Shown piece by piece: positions 7,789-17,241 of a DNA stretch of 26,495 nucleotides. Source of the stretch: Thoreauomyces humboldtii (Eukaryota; Chytridiomycota; Chytridiomycetes; Spizellomycetales; Powellomycetaceae); contig JADGJA010000277.1 in assembly GCA_027596035.1 (NCBI GenBank), positions 1 to 26,495 on the forward strand, read 5' to 3'. How positions within the stretch are numbered: position 1 is the stretch's first letter; the number at the start of each line of letters is the position of its first letter. The notes beneath the pieces are model-generated. The model was not told the DNA's origin. It saw only the letters and a list, made by a program, of their open reading frames with translations, and ran no database searches. The position numbers and the translations under genes were made by a program.

Positions 7789-10700
7789 ATGGGCGTCTCC
7801 TCTGCTCCCCGCGCCGTGGAAGTCGGATCCACAAATCCCGCCGTCAAAGACATATCCCGCAACGTTTTCTCCTACGTCACCTACTCATGGATGACCCCAC
7901 TGCTCAAGCTGGGCAGCCAGAGACCCTTGGAGACCGAGGACCTGCCCAACGTACCCCGTACGAGTCAGGCAGCTTACCTCGCGCCTTTCCTAGATCCCTT
8001 CTTCCTTCGTCTGCAGGAGCACGTCCGAAACCCTACCACTGCCACGAAGCCTTCCTTCATCGTAGCAATCTCCCGTCCTTACTGGTCCCGATCCGCCCTC
8101 TCCTTTGCCCTCAAACTCGTCGGAGTTGCCTCCAGCCTCTTGATGCCCTATCTCATCTCGGACGTCATCTCCGTTCTCTCCACCCCCGCCGACGGCCAAC
8201 CCAAAGACACGTGGTTTGACAGCATCTATGCGTACGCCGCCGTCTACTTTGTCCTCTCGCTCTTTGGTGCCGCTGCAGCCTTCGTCGAACGTGCCATATG
8301 CATGGACATCTTCGTTCAGGTGAGCAACGGAGCGTACGAGGTTCGTGCTATGCTGCTCACTGTCCAGCCCTTTTCTTTTCTTAGAGTCGGGCGATCCTCA
8401 TCGGGGCAGTCTACGGCAAAAGCCTTCGTCTCTCGCCGGCTGCTCGGGTCACCTTTAAGGCCGGGACCATCAACTCCCTCGTCGACGTGGACGCCAACGC
8501 CGCTGCCGACATCAACGAAAACTTCAACGGCTTCGCTTCTGCCCTCGCCCAGATTGCCGTGGCCCTCTGGCTCCTCGCTCGAGCCCTCGGCGTCACCACC
8601 TGGGTAGCCACAGGTGCCTGGTTGTTCCTTGCAATCCTGATCGGCGTCCTTATGCCATTCTTGGGAAAATTTCGAAAGGGTTACCTTGCCGCCCTCGACG
8701 AACGGACCAGGATTCTCAGGGAATTCCTGTACGGAATCTCTGGCCTGAAGCTCGAAGGATCGGTCCGGACATTCCTTGTGCGGATCCGAAAGGCTCGCAC
8801 CCAGCAGCTGGCCGCACTCGCCGGTCTCACCTTCGTCATGTCCTGTATCTTCTCGTTCGTAATCACACAGATGACAGCCCTATCGACCGTGGCGATCGTC
8901 GCCTACGACAAGCTCGGAGGACACATCAATGCAGAGAACGTCTTTCCCATCCTCGGGTACCTCGGCGCCCTGTCCACTCCGACGGGAAGCCTCCTACATT
9001 TTCTTGGCCAAACGATTCAGGTCTTTCCTTCCATCGCTCGTCTTACTGCGTTCCTGTACGCTGAGGAAATCACGCACGACCAGGTTACCGATATCGTACC
9101 GAACAAGGACAGAGATGCTCCCGCTGTGAAGCTCGACGGTGCTTGCTTCAGCTTTTCTCAGGTTGCGGAAAAGGACGAAGAGGACAGCAAGAAAGACGGC
9201 AAGAAGGACGGCGACAAAAAACCTGCCGGGACCGCAGAGAAGCTTACCAAGGACTTGACCTCAGAGAAGACCGCGGTGGACGCCGATCGCGAGACGCTGG
9301 CGGAAAAAGAACCGGCACATGGACCCTTCAAGCTCTCGGACCTCAACCTGTCCATCCCTCGAGGCTGCCTGGCCGTTGTCGTCGGATCGGTCGGCTCGGG
9401 CAAGAGTGCTTTTCTTTCGGCCCTCGCCGGCAGCATGCGCAAGACATCGGGAACTGCCGTCGTGCAAGGCAGCGTCGCCCTCTGTCTGCAATCCCCGTGG
9501 ATCCTCAGCGGAACCGTGCAGGACAACATCTGTGGACTTTTCTCGACTACGGGAGGACCCAAGCAAGCCCTAGCTGCGGCAAAGAGCGCCTGTCTCGAAC
9601 AGGATCTAAAGGTCTTGGGCGGTCTGGACGCCATCGTCGGAGAGAAAGGCGTGCAGCTTTCTGGAGGTCAACGAGCGCGTATCGCCCTTGCCAGAGCCAT
9701 CGCTTCAGACAGCTCGGTGCTGCTCCTCGACGACCCCTTCGCTGCCCTCGACGCTAAGGTTGGAAAGTTCATATTCGAGGACACACTTTGCAGGGAACTC
9801 AAGAACCGAACTCGAATCCTCGTCACCCATCAACTCCAGTTTGCTGCTCGAGCCGACGTTGTTATCGTCCTCGACGCTGGCAGGATCGTCGAGACCGGCG
9901 CTTTCCGTACCTTGCTTGCAGACCCTGACTCACGACTCTCCTTCCTGATGAAATCGTACCGTATCGACGACCTCGACGCCGACGCTGACGCTTCCATCTT
10001 GCCCTCTACCGTCGACGCCATCGTTGCCCTCGACGACAACGCCACCATGCTTGTCGAGTCAAAGGAAGATAAACTCCAAGAGGCTCGAAAGGCAGTCAAA
10101 GAGTTCCAGGCGAAGAAGTCCGTCGCAGAAGATCGGCGGGTCGGTCGTGTAGCCTCAACGACCTACAAATCCTTCTTCAGTTCATCTTCACCCTTTCTCC
10201 TGATCCTCGTGATTGTGGGATGGATCGTCGCGACGTCCTTGTCGTCCTGGCAGTCCATCCTGCTGGTCCAGTGGAGCGTAGAATCCGGCGGCTGGACGGA
10301 TGCCCAGTATTTTGGAATATTTTGGGCGGCGGGCTTGGTCCGAACAGTGGCATACGTTGTACTCATCATCGCCTACTTCTACGCAACATACACCGCCGCG
10401 AGGAATTTCCATGACAAGGCGTTGGAGGGGTTGGCTTACGCGCCTATATCTTGGTACGATGATCAGCCCATCGGAAGGATTATGAACAGGTTTGTCTTAA
10501 CTATCCGCCCTCTCGCGCGTGAGATTCCTGACTGACCGCTTGAGAATTCCTTTTTCAGAATGACCGCGGACGTGAAGGAGCTCGATCTGGAGTTTTCGAT
10601 GGTGACTCTTAACCTGTTGGTCGTTCTCAGCTTGTTAACGACATCCCTCATCAACCTAGCGTACGCCACGCCCTACATGCTGATAGCGTTCGCCGTCCTG

Positions 10701-12070
10701 ACCTTCCCGGCCATCTACATCTTCAAGTACTACCAATCCTCCTATCGAGAACTCAAACGCCTTTCCTCCATCCTCCGATCCCCACTCTCTGCCCACGTCA
10801 GCGAATCCCTCAACGGAATCTCGACCATCAAAGCCTATAACGGAACCGCTCGCTTCATCAAACGCCAACAGGAGACGACCGACCTCGCCAGCAAGTCCTC
10901 CCTTCTGAGGAGCTCTGCCGAACTGTGGCTTGGACTCAGACTCGCTGTCCTGACATCGATCATCATCCTCGCTTCCCTGCTTCTGGCTGCCGCGAAAGTC
11001 CTCTCGAGATCCGCGGTAGGACTGTCGCTGGTGTCGAGCATGATGCTCACGGATCTTCTCATCACCGTTCTATCGAACGCGAGCGCCGCAGAGGCCGCTT
11101 TCAATGCCGTCGAGAGGTTGGATCACTACGCGAAGGATCTGCCGTCAGAATCGAAGCAGATTGACGCCCCGAATACCCCGAAGGACTGGCCGAGGTCAGG
11201 TTCAATCACATTTGAGAATCTGCAACTTGGATACTCGGCGGTCGCGAAGCCGGTCGTAGAGAATCTTTCTTTGGCCGTGGCGTCTGGTGAACATCTTGGA
11301 GTGGTTGGAAGGACCGGCGCGGGTGAGTTAACCTTGACATGTTCCTGCCGGTGTTCCGAACCCGCTGACCAATGGTATCTTTCTCCCGCTCTCTCCCTCG
11401 TGCAGGCAAAAGTACTCTAATGCTCTCCCTTTTCCGCATCGTCGAACCCCAAGTCGGTCGAATCTTGATCGACGGGATCGATATCTCGACCCTCTCCCTG
11501 CAGACACTCCGCACGGGTCTGACCATCATCCCGCAAGAACCCGTCCTCTTCGGCGGCTCCTTCCGCTACAACCTCGACATGAAATCCATGCACACCGACG
11601 CCGAGATCTGGACCGCCCTCGCTCTCACAGGCATGAAGGCTCACATCTCCAACCTCCCCGACAAGCTCGAGTCGATCGTGGCCGACTCCGGATCCGACCT
11701 TTCGGCCGGCCAACGCCAACTCATATGTCTCGCGAAAGCGGTGCTCGCTCGTCCCCGCATCCTCGTCCTCGACGAAGCCGCATCGGCCGTGGACTCCGCC
11801 GCCGATCAGCTCCTCCTGTCGGCGATATTGACAGAGTTCAAGGAAACGACGGTGATTTCCATCGCTCATCGACTGGGATCCGTCGCTGGTTTCGACAGGG
11901 TCGCGGTGTTGGACGCCGGACGATTGGAGGAGCTGGGTACACCGGCCGATCTGTTGGAGATGGCAGACGGGAGGTTCAGGGGGATGGTGGATGCTACGGG
12001 TGTCGCCAACGCGGCTCTTATTGCTTCTATAGCTGGGCAGAAACGCGACGCGGAGCGGGTGGTGGGGTGA
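7789..12070 (+). CDS. ABCC-type (MRP/YOR1-like) ABC transporter, four exons
   Basis: The model is 7789-8319, 8385-10489, 10559-11322 and 11406-12070, giving 1354 residues. The introns (65, 69 and 83 bp) have GTGAGC/TTAG, GTTTGT/TCAG and GTGAGT/GCAG ends and keep the frame. The layout is TMD1-NBD1-TMD2-NBD2 without TMD0, like plasma-membrane YOR1-type exporters. Residues ~27-41 hold the family N-terminal motif VTYSWMTPLLKLG. NBD1 has Walker A GSVGSGKS (~511-518), Q-loop LQSPWILSGT, signature LSGGQ (~602), Walker B LLLDDP (~623) and H-loop VTHQLQ; Asp instead of Glu after Walker B is normal in ABCC NBD1. NBD2 has GRTGAGKST (~1129-1137, split by intron 3), LSAGQ (~1232), ILVLDEA (~1252) and SIAHRL. 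A Lys/Asp/Glu-rich linker precedes NBD1. It likely exports organic anions, conjugates or drugs using ATP. All catalytic motifs are intact. Confidence 0.93.
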
Positions 12071-12456
12071 AAGTGTTTCTTTTACTTGGCATCGCTCTGG
12101 GACTTTTTCAACATTCTTAGCTACGGACGGCTCAATGTCGGTAAATCTTCATGTGTTCAAGCGTACCTCGTCGGAACACAAGGACTTCGAGCCCCTCCTG
12201 CACGAGACTTAGCTACAGACGCCCTTTTGTCACGTCAACCCCTGGCCTCCGCGCCGCTCCCGTCCGGGCCTCGAAAAACGCAAGATCCCCCAATTTTGAG
12301 TCCCTTCAACTTCAAATCGATCTGCTGCCCCGAAGAGTCCCGGGCTCAAGAAGAAGCTTTCGAACGACAGTCGGAGAGGCATCGGGCTTGGGCGGATCCA
12401 TCCAGATCCATCAAGCGCACCTCCTTTCAGCGGCCCCAAACAAGTGTGGTCGGAAC
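12071..12456. other. Convergent intergenic region between ABC transporter and ankyrin gene
   Basis: The 386 bp hold the 3' ends of both genes. The open frames here are antisense or chance continuations. No repeat, transposon end or RNA gene is seen. Confidence 0.6.
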
Positions 12457-14133
12457 CTACGAAGCCTCCTGCGAGGAGTTCTCTGCGAGTTGGAGAGATC
12501 GCACCCTGCGGTCTGTTTCCAGCAACTGGACGAGGCAGGCGTGGTCATGCAGGCGGGCCATCCGCATGGCTTCATTGTCGCGTGCTTCTGGGTTTACTCT
12601 GGAATCTGCAAGGAGAAGGCGAACGACCTCCAGCCGGCCCATCTCGCTTGCTTTTCGAATGGCTTCGTTTTCACAAGCTGCGGGATACACCCGGGAGTCC
12701 TTAAGTAGAAGACGAACGAGCCTGAGCTGGTTTTTCTCGTTCGCGTTTTGGACGCGCTCGTACGCCCAATCTCCGGGGGTGGACAACGGCTGACCCTGCT
12801 TGCAGGCCATCCGGAAGGCTTCGTTGTCGAGTGCTTCTGGGTTTACTCGGGGATCCGCGAGGAGAAGACGAACGACGTTCACCCGACCATTCTGGCTCGC
12901 CTTTCGGATGCTTTCGTTCTCGCAAGCTTCGGGCGCAACCCGGGGGTCTTCGAGCAGCGCCTTGACGACGAGCGGGTGGCCGCACTCGCTGGCCATCCGG
13001 ATGGCCTCGTTGTCGCGTGCTTCAGGGCTCACCCTAGGATCCGCGAGGAGAAGACGAACGACGCCGACCCGGCCCATCTTGCTGGCGTGTCGAATGGCTT
13101 CGCTTTCAAGCGCCCCAGGGTCCACCCGTGGATCCACAAGCAGGAGGCGTACCATGGCAGTCCGGCCGTACTGGCTCGCCCGCCGGATTTCTTCGTTTTG
13201 GCGTGCTGCTGGGTCCACCCTGGAATCCGCGAGGAGCAGCTTGACAAGGTCTTCGGAACCGATGAGGGCGGCGATCTGGAGAGCTTTGTTTTCACGTGCT
13301 TCTGGGCTCACTCTGGCATCTGAAAGTAAAAGACGGACAATCTTGATGTGATTTCCATGAACAGCTTTTATGATGGCTTCGTTGTCACAGGCACCCGGGT
13401 CTGTCCGCGGATCGGCGAGTAGGAGACGGACAGTGTCGACATGGCCATCCTTACTCGTTAATCGAATGCCTTCGTTGTTAAGTGCCCCTGGGTCCACCGA
13501 GTCATCCTTCAGTAGCAGCTTGACAACGTTTGCGTGACGTAGGGCCCATCGAAAGGCGAGCCGAAGGATCGAGGGCTTCACCCACTCTTTGCCTTGCAGA
13601 GCATCATCCGGTCGAGGGTCTGTGATCAGCACTCGCACGACGTCCGCGTTGCCTTCGTAGACAGCTTGATGGAGAAGATTCGGAAAGAGGATCGCCGGCT
13701 CCACGTGTGGGTGGGCGATGAGCATCCCGAGGACCTCCAAGTGACTCCCAGATATTGCGCTTCGTATCGCCTCGTATTCCTGAGCCGTTGGGTCCACCCG
13801 GGAGTCTGCGAGGAGGACCTTGGCGATGCTTGCATGCCCGCGGCTGCTGGCTACCTGGATGGCGCGGTTGCCCTCGGCGGAGACGACCACGCGAGGATCC
13901 GTCAAGAGACGTGCGACGAAATCTGCAGCTGCGTTGAAATGGCATGCACGTCGGAATCGGAGATTCTGGTCCTGTGCTGACCAGTTGATGTTCTGATTGA
14001 AGAGATGACACGCCATGCGAAGATTGCACTTGTCCGAAAAAGGGATGTAGGAAGATAGGAGGTAGACCAGGTCGGCGTTCATGGTGTGCAGAGGCGGCGC
14101 GGGAGCGCTTGGTACAATATTGACCTGCAACAT
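12457..14133 (-). CDS. Ankyrin-repeat protein, 558 residues
   Basis: The first ~60 residues contain MNADLVYLLSSYIPFSD and NLRMACHLFNQ, an F-box-like helical start in form. Then about fourteen ankyrin-like repeats run nearly to the C-terminus. The repeat core is NEAIRxASxxGRxxVVRLLLADPRV followed by a short D/P/E-rich turn, with a 31-residue period. It lacks the TPLH of textbook ankyrin repeats, a variant I know from large chytrid families. Such solenoids bind proteins; with an F-box-like start it could recruit targets to an SCF ubiquitin ligase, but this is inference. There is no signal peptide or membrane helix. ATG 14133 opens the frame; the ATG at 14082 (MNADL) is the likelier start by homology. 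One repeat pair is separated by a loop with STPGDWAYERVQNANEK. Single exon and intact. Confidence 0.85.
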   Translation of the reverse strand: MLQVNIVPSAPAPPLHTMNADLVYLLSSYIPFSDKCNLRMACHLFNQNINWSAQDQNLRFRRACHFNAAADFVARLLTDPRVVVSAEGNRAIQVASSRGHASIAKVLLADSRVDPTAQEYEAIRSAISGSHLEVLGMLIAHPHVEPAILFPNLLHQAVYEGNADVVRVLITDPRPDDALQGKEWVKPSILRLAFRWALRHANVVKLLLKDDSVDPGALNNEGIRLTSKDGHVDTVRLLLADPRTDPGACDNEAIIKAVHGNHIKIVRLLLSDARVSPEARENKALQIAALIGSEDLVKLLLADSRVDPAARQNEEIRRASQYGRTAMVRLLLVDPRVDPGALESEAIRHASKMGRVGVVRLLLADPRVSPEARDNEAIRMASECGHPLVVKALLEDPRVAPEACENESIRKASQNGRVNVVRLLLADPRVNPEALDNEAFRMACKQGQPLSTPGDWAYERVQNANEKNQLRLVRLLLKDSRVYPAACENEAIRKASEMGRLEVVRLLLADSRVNPEARDNEAMRMARLHDHACLVQLLETDRRVRSLQLAENSSQEAS

Positions 14134-14624
14134 ACAGAAGTTGAGAGTCGGGCGGGTCCCTGAAGTTGGACAAGGTCGCTAGGGTACCGTCCGATCGTCC
14201 TGCGGATAGAACTACCAATCTGTCGGATACGGTCATCCAAGGAAGCGACTCATAGAAGCCGCGCCGCGCATCTCGCGCTTCGGGAATCGTCCCTCCCCTT
14301 CGCCGTACCAGTCGCATCCGACCGTTGCGTTCGCGATGGGCTGCACGCACCATCCGCTACCGTCGTCGGAAGGTACTGTGCAAGCTTACATCATATTCTA
14401 CTCGAGTAATGTAACCCTATGGGTACGAAAAGCATGTATGTGTCTGCGCTGCTATCCTACTTCTCCTTTATCTCTTTTTTACTCGAGCACACACACACAT
14501 CTAGATTGGCACACATACATCCATGTATTGTTCCTCAAGACATGAAGCCTTCTTCTCTCCGCAACGTTACGAACGCCGAAGAACAAGGTACAGTACTATC
14601 GGGGGTCTTCACCCCCAATCTTAT
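14134..14624. other. Intergenic, upstream of the ankyrin gene
   Basis: It holds the 5' region of the minus-strand ankyrin gene and a spacer to the copia-like element. Short ORFs only. A GC hairpin lies at 14601-14616 and short CA runs near 14490. Confidence 0.5.
14601..14616. repeat. Perfect short hairpin GGGGGT-CTTC-ACCCCC
   Basis: Six-base arms are separated by a CTTC tetraloop, just outside the proposed LTR end at 14625. No function assigned; it is not a bacterial-type terminator in this context. Confidence 0.8.
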
Positions 14625-14819
14625 TGAGGCTAGAATACTCAATGGCGGTACTGAAGACGGGAAGAAAGAGAAAGCGGACTCGAGCGATCTACGATAATGC
14701 ATTTGTATGTTATTCGAAGGGTCAACAAGAGGAAAAGGTTTTCGTCGAGGGAAAGGGGAGAGGGATTGAGAGCCTCAACAGTACAAGGTTTCCTACTGTA
14801 CTTGTACAGCGAAACCTCA
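14625..14819 (-). repeat. Putative 3' LTR of the copia element
   Basis: Read on the minus strand, a polypurine stretch AAAGGGGG (about 14822-14829) follows pol. The next sequence starts TGAGG at 14819, and CCTCA occurs at 14629-14625, giving a 195-bp segment with 5-bp inverted TG...CA ends. No second LTR is available to confirm the boundaries. Confidence 0.4.
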
Positions 14820-14866
14820 GTACCCCCTTTAATGTCGAGTTGTTAACGACGACCAGGAGTTTGGGC

Positions 14867-16996
14867 TTAACGTGGGATGGTTGAAGCAACCGTGGGACGA
14901 TGAAGACCCATCTTGGTGCGAAAGCGTTCCAGCCTGAGGCGCAGAAGGGGCTTGGTCATTGCGCCGGCCACCATGTCGTCGGTAGGAGTGTAGACTAGGC
15001 GTATCGTGCCGTTCTCAACCGCCTCGTGGATGTAGTGGTGGCGGATATCGATGTGCTTGGTGCGAGCGTGATGGTTAGCGTTCTTGGCCAGAGCGATGCA
15101 GGACGCCGAGTCCCGGAGATGTAGCACAGGGGGCCCTTTCCCGCAGTCATGTGAGCTTCCGACGGAGCAGCAAGGAAGGCGCCCAGAATATTAAGCAGTG
15201 TAGCAACGTCCGACCGTGTCATCGTAACCAGCCAGTTGACCGATCCACAGAGACGTTGGATTCGGTCTTGTCCGCTTCGCAAGACGCTGCCATGGGAGTT
15301 TCCTTAGCGGAGAGTGGACGAAGAGGCTCCAGGTTGTGATCGGGTGAAAGAGGGACCATGTTCGGCTTCGCATCGGACATGCCAAAGCGCTGCATGAGCT
15401 GGTCCACGTAATGGCACTGGTCAAGCAACATCGTGTGCTGGGTACGGTCACGTGTAACGCGCATACCGAGGAAGTGGTGCACTGGGCCACCATCGGTCAT
15501 CTTGAACTGAGCCGAGAAGAGTGCTTTGAGAGCATCGACGCGTTTGCAGTTGCCCACAATAAGGATGTCGTCGACATAGATGACCACGAAGGAAGGTTCG
15601 GCGTTGCTCCAGGACACGTAGACGCACGGGTCACTCGCCTTTGGGGAGAGATCAAAAGCCGGCTGTCGGAGCACCGCATTGAGCTCCTTGTTCCACAGGC
15701 AAGGCGACTGTTTCAACCTGTAAATGCTCTTGTTGAGGAGACCCACCGAGCCGTCCGGGAGCCGCATGTAGACCTTGAGATCCTTCTCGATTGAGGAGTT
15801 GAGAAACGCGGTAGTGACGTCCATCTGATCAACTTTGAGGTCCAGGGCGGTGGCGATCGCAAGCACCAGGCGAAGGGACTCCGCGCGAGCGACGGGCGCA
15901 TACACCTCATCACTCCAGTAATCCACGCCGTCACGCTGACTGAATGGGCCCCGAGTTTGCTGTCCAACGCGGCTTGCCCTTCGACGGCGTTGGGACCGGC
16001 AAGCGCCTCGCGCATGGTTTGAGGTGTCGACGAATGGAGAGTGCCAGCGGCCAGCGCCAGCAACGGATTGATGAGTAGCGGGAAAGGCAAATCGGCTGTG
16101 GGGAAGTCCTAGAAAGGGTAGCTCACATCGGAGCACCCGTCGGCAACGACAACGACGTCGGTGGCGGTCGAGGCGGTCGAGTCCGTTCAGTCCGTCGGGG
16201 ATGACAATAAAGTGAAGGATGTCGGGACGGAGGGGCCTGTTTCAATCCGAAGTGCGGTAAAGAGTGCCACCGGGTTGTGGCGGGCGCGCCAAATACGTAA
16301 GGCGGCCGTGTCCTTGACCACCGAGAGTGGTTCCCACGTAAACTCTTCGACATCGAGCCACTTGACGTGATACTCGACTTGTGGCAGGGAACCGGTTCCG
16401 GCAGGGCGTTTGTCCACAATGGCTTCAATGGACCACATATTGTCCAGGGATATGAGTTTGAGGGGAGTAGTTGCAAGAGCTGTACCTTCATCGAAGTCAA
16501 CATCACCTGTCTCAATCACCTGACGACCGGCTACATCCCAGACGCAATACGCTTTCTTCTCCCAGGAGTAATCGAGCATGCGCACCTTGCGAGCGCCGGG
16601 GGATAACTTGTTTGACCGCTTGTCCTCGTTTATGTGAGCCCACGCGCGACACCAGATCACGCGAAGATGGGCGACTGAGGGAGGGTAACCGTCAAGAAGC
16701 TCGTATGGCAACTTGTTCTGCGGATTTGCCGTGGTTGGGAGGAGATTGCAAAGTTAGACCATGGTGTTGACGAGCTCAGCCCAGAGTTGCGACGGAATGT
16801 TCTGCGAATGAATAAAAGTGCGGACGCCGTCCATAATCACCCGGTTGAGGCGTTCGGGAACGCCATTCTGCTGGGGTGTGTCCGTCGTGGTAATAACCCC
16901 TGCTCGGTGAGAAGCGAAAAGCCCTCGAAGGGAGAATAGTGTCACAGCTATCACGAAGACCCTAACCCCAAAGCTCGGAAACCTCCGGGACATCAT
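14867..16996 (-). pseudogene. Copia-type pol polyprotein relic (IN-chromo-RT-RH)
   Basis: The integrase end shows DTPQQNGVPERLNRVIMDG (16996-16754), followed by an in-frame TAA and then LPYELLDGYPPSVAHLR, a copia hallmark. RT follows after a frameshift near 15950, with GPFSQRDGVDY, VYAPVARAESLRLVLA, QMDVTTAFLN and the catalytic YVDDILIVG (YVDD at 15567-15578). A frameshift near 15285 leads to GSVNWLVTMTRSDVATLL. Another break near 15120 has lost most of RNase H. The last part has SASCIALAKNANHHARTKHI and PTDDMVAGAMTKPL, the conserved RNase H end, up to the stop at 14867. The enzyme domains would copy RNA to DNA and integrate it; here they cannot form one protein. Confidence 0.9.
16277..16438 (-). 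other. Chromodomain-like segment inside the copia pol
   Basis: Residues ~92-145 of the frame starting at 16711 read WSIEAIVDKR, a short loop, then VEYHVKWLDVEEFTWEPLS and an Ile/Trp-containing helix. This matches the chromodomain order: start strand ExIxDKR, YxVKW, then TWEP and a C-terminal helix. One aromatic-cage position appears as the Y of EYHVKW and another as the W of HVKW; the first-strand aromatic is a Trp. Chromodomains read methylated histone tails and guide chromovirus (Ty3/gypsy) integration. Here the segment sits between integrase and RT of a copia-order element. Confidence 0.7.
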
Positions 16997-17173
16997 GTGT
17001 CAGTCCCAGTCCTGTCAAAGTGCCAAAACACGTCACTGTCCGAATCACGTGCTGTCCGAAATCTCCAGATCCATGGGCAAAAGCCGGCGAGGCGAAGAGT
17101 TCATTTAGCTTCCCGATCGAGAGGAGGTGGCTGTGCATGTCGTTCCACGTGGCCTCCCTTCACTTTCCCTTCT

Positions 17174-17224
17174 GTGAGTCTGTCTTGTTCTAGTCTTGGA
17201 GTCTTCCTTGATACAACCACGCAG
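17174..17224 (+). other. Possible 5'-leader intron of the F-box-like gene
   Basis: GTGAGT at 17174 and CGCAG ending at 17224 could bound a 51-bp intron 17 bp before the ATG at 17242. This is short for an intron and unsupported otherwise. The rest of 16997-17241 is the promoter region; a CACGTG palindrome lies at 17046-17051. Confidence 0.2.
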
Positions 17225-17241
17225 GCAGCCGACCGTTCCCA

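Larger units (their letters stand above)
14625..16996 (-). mobile_element. Degenerate, 5'-truncated Ty1/copia retrotransposon
   Basis: In minus-strand order the element has the end of integrase, a chromodomain-like segment, reverse transcriptase, part of RNase H, a polypurine tract and a putative 3' LTR. Integrase before RT is the copia (Pseudoviridae) order. Gag, protease, most of integrase and the 5' LTR are missing; the right edge lies at about 16996, 245 bp before the F-box-like gene start. Several frameshifts, a stop and an internal deletion show it is dead. Confidence 0.85.

Noticed and set aside
9143..9757. 204-residue plus-strand ORF inside the transporter
   Set aside because: Arg-rich alternative frame within exon 2 of the ABC transporter, whose own frame carries all the NBD1 motifs.
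12748..13351. Plus-strand ORFs of ~190 residues with internal periodicity
   Set aside because: They are the antisense of the ankyrin array on the minus strand; the 93-bp DNA period explains the repeats.
13604..14353. 249-residue minus-strand ORF overlapping the ankyrin gene start
   Set aside because: Arg/Ser/Pro-rich shadow in another frame of the ankyrin gene, with no domain.
14601..14616. GC hairpin as a transcription terminator
   Set aside because: No U-tract, and intrinsic terminators of this type are not expected in a eukaryotic nuclear genome.
15411..15794. 127-residue plus-strand ORF
   Set aside because: Antisense of the copia reverse transcriptase.
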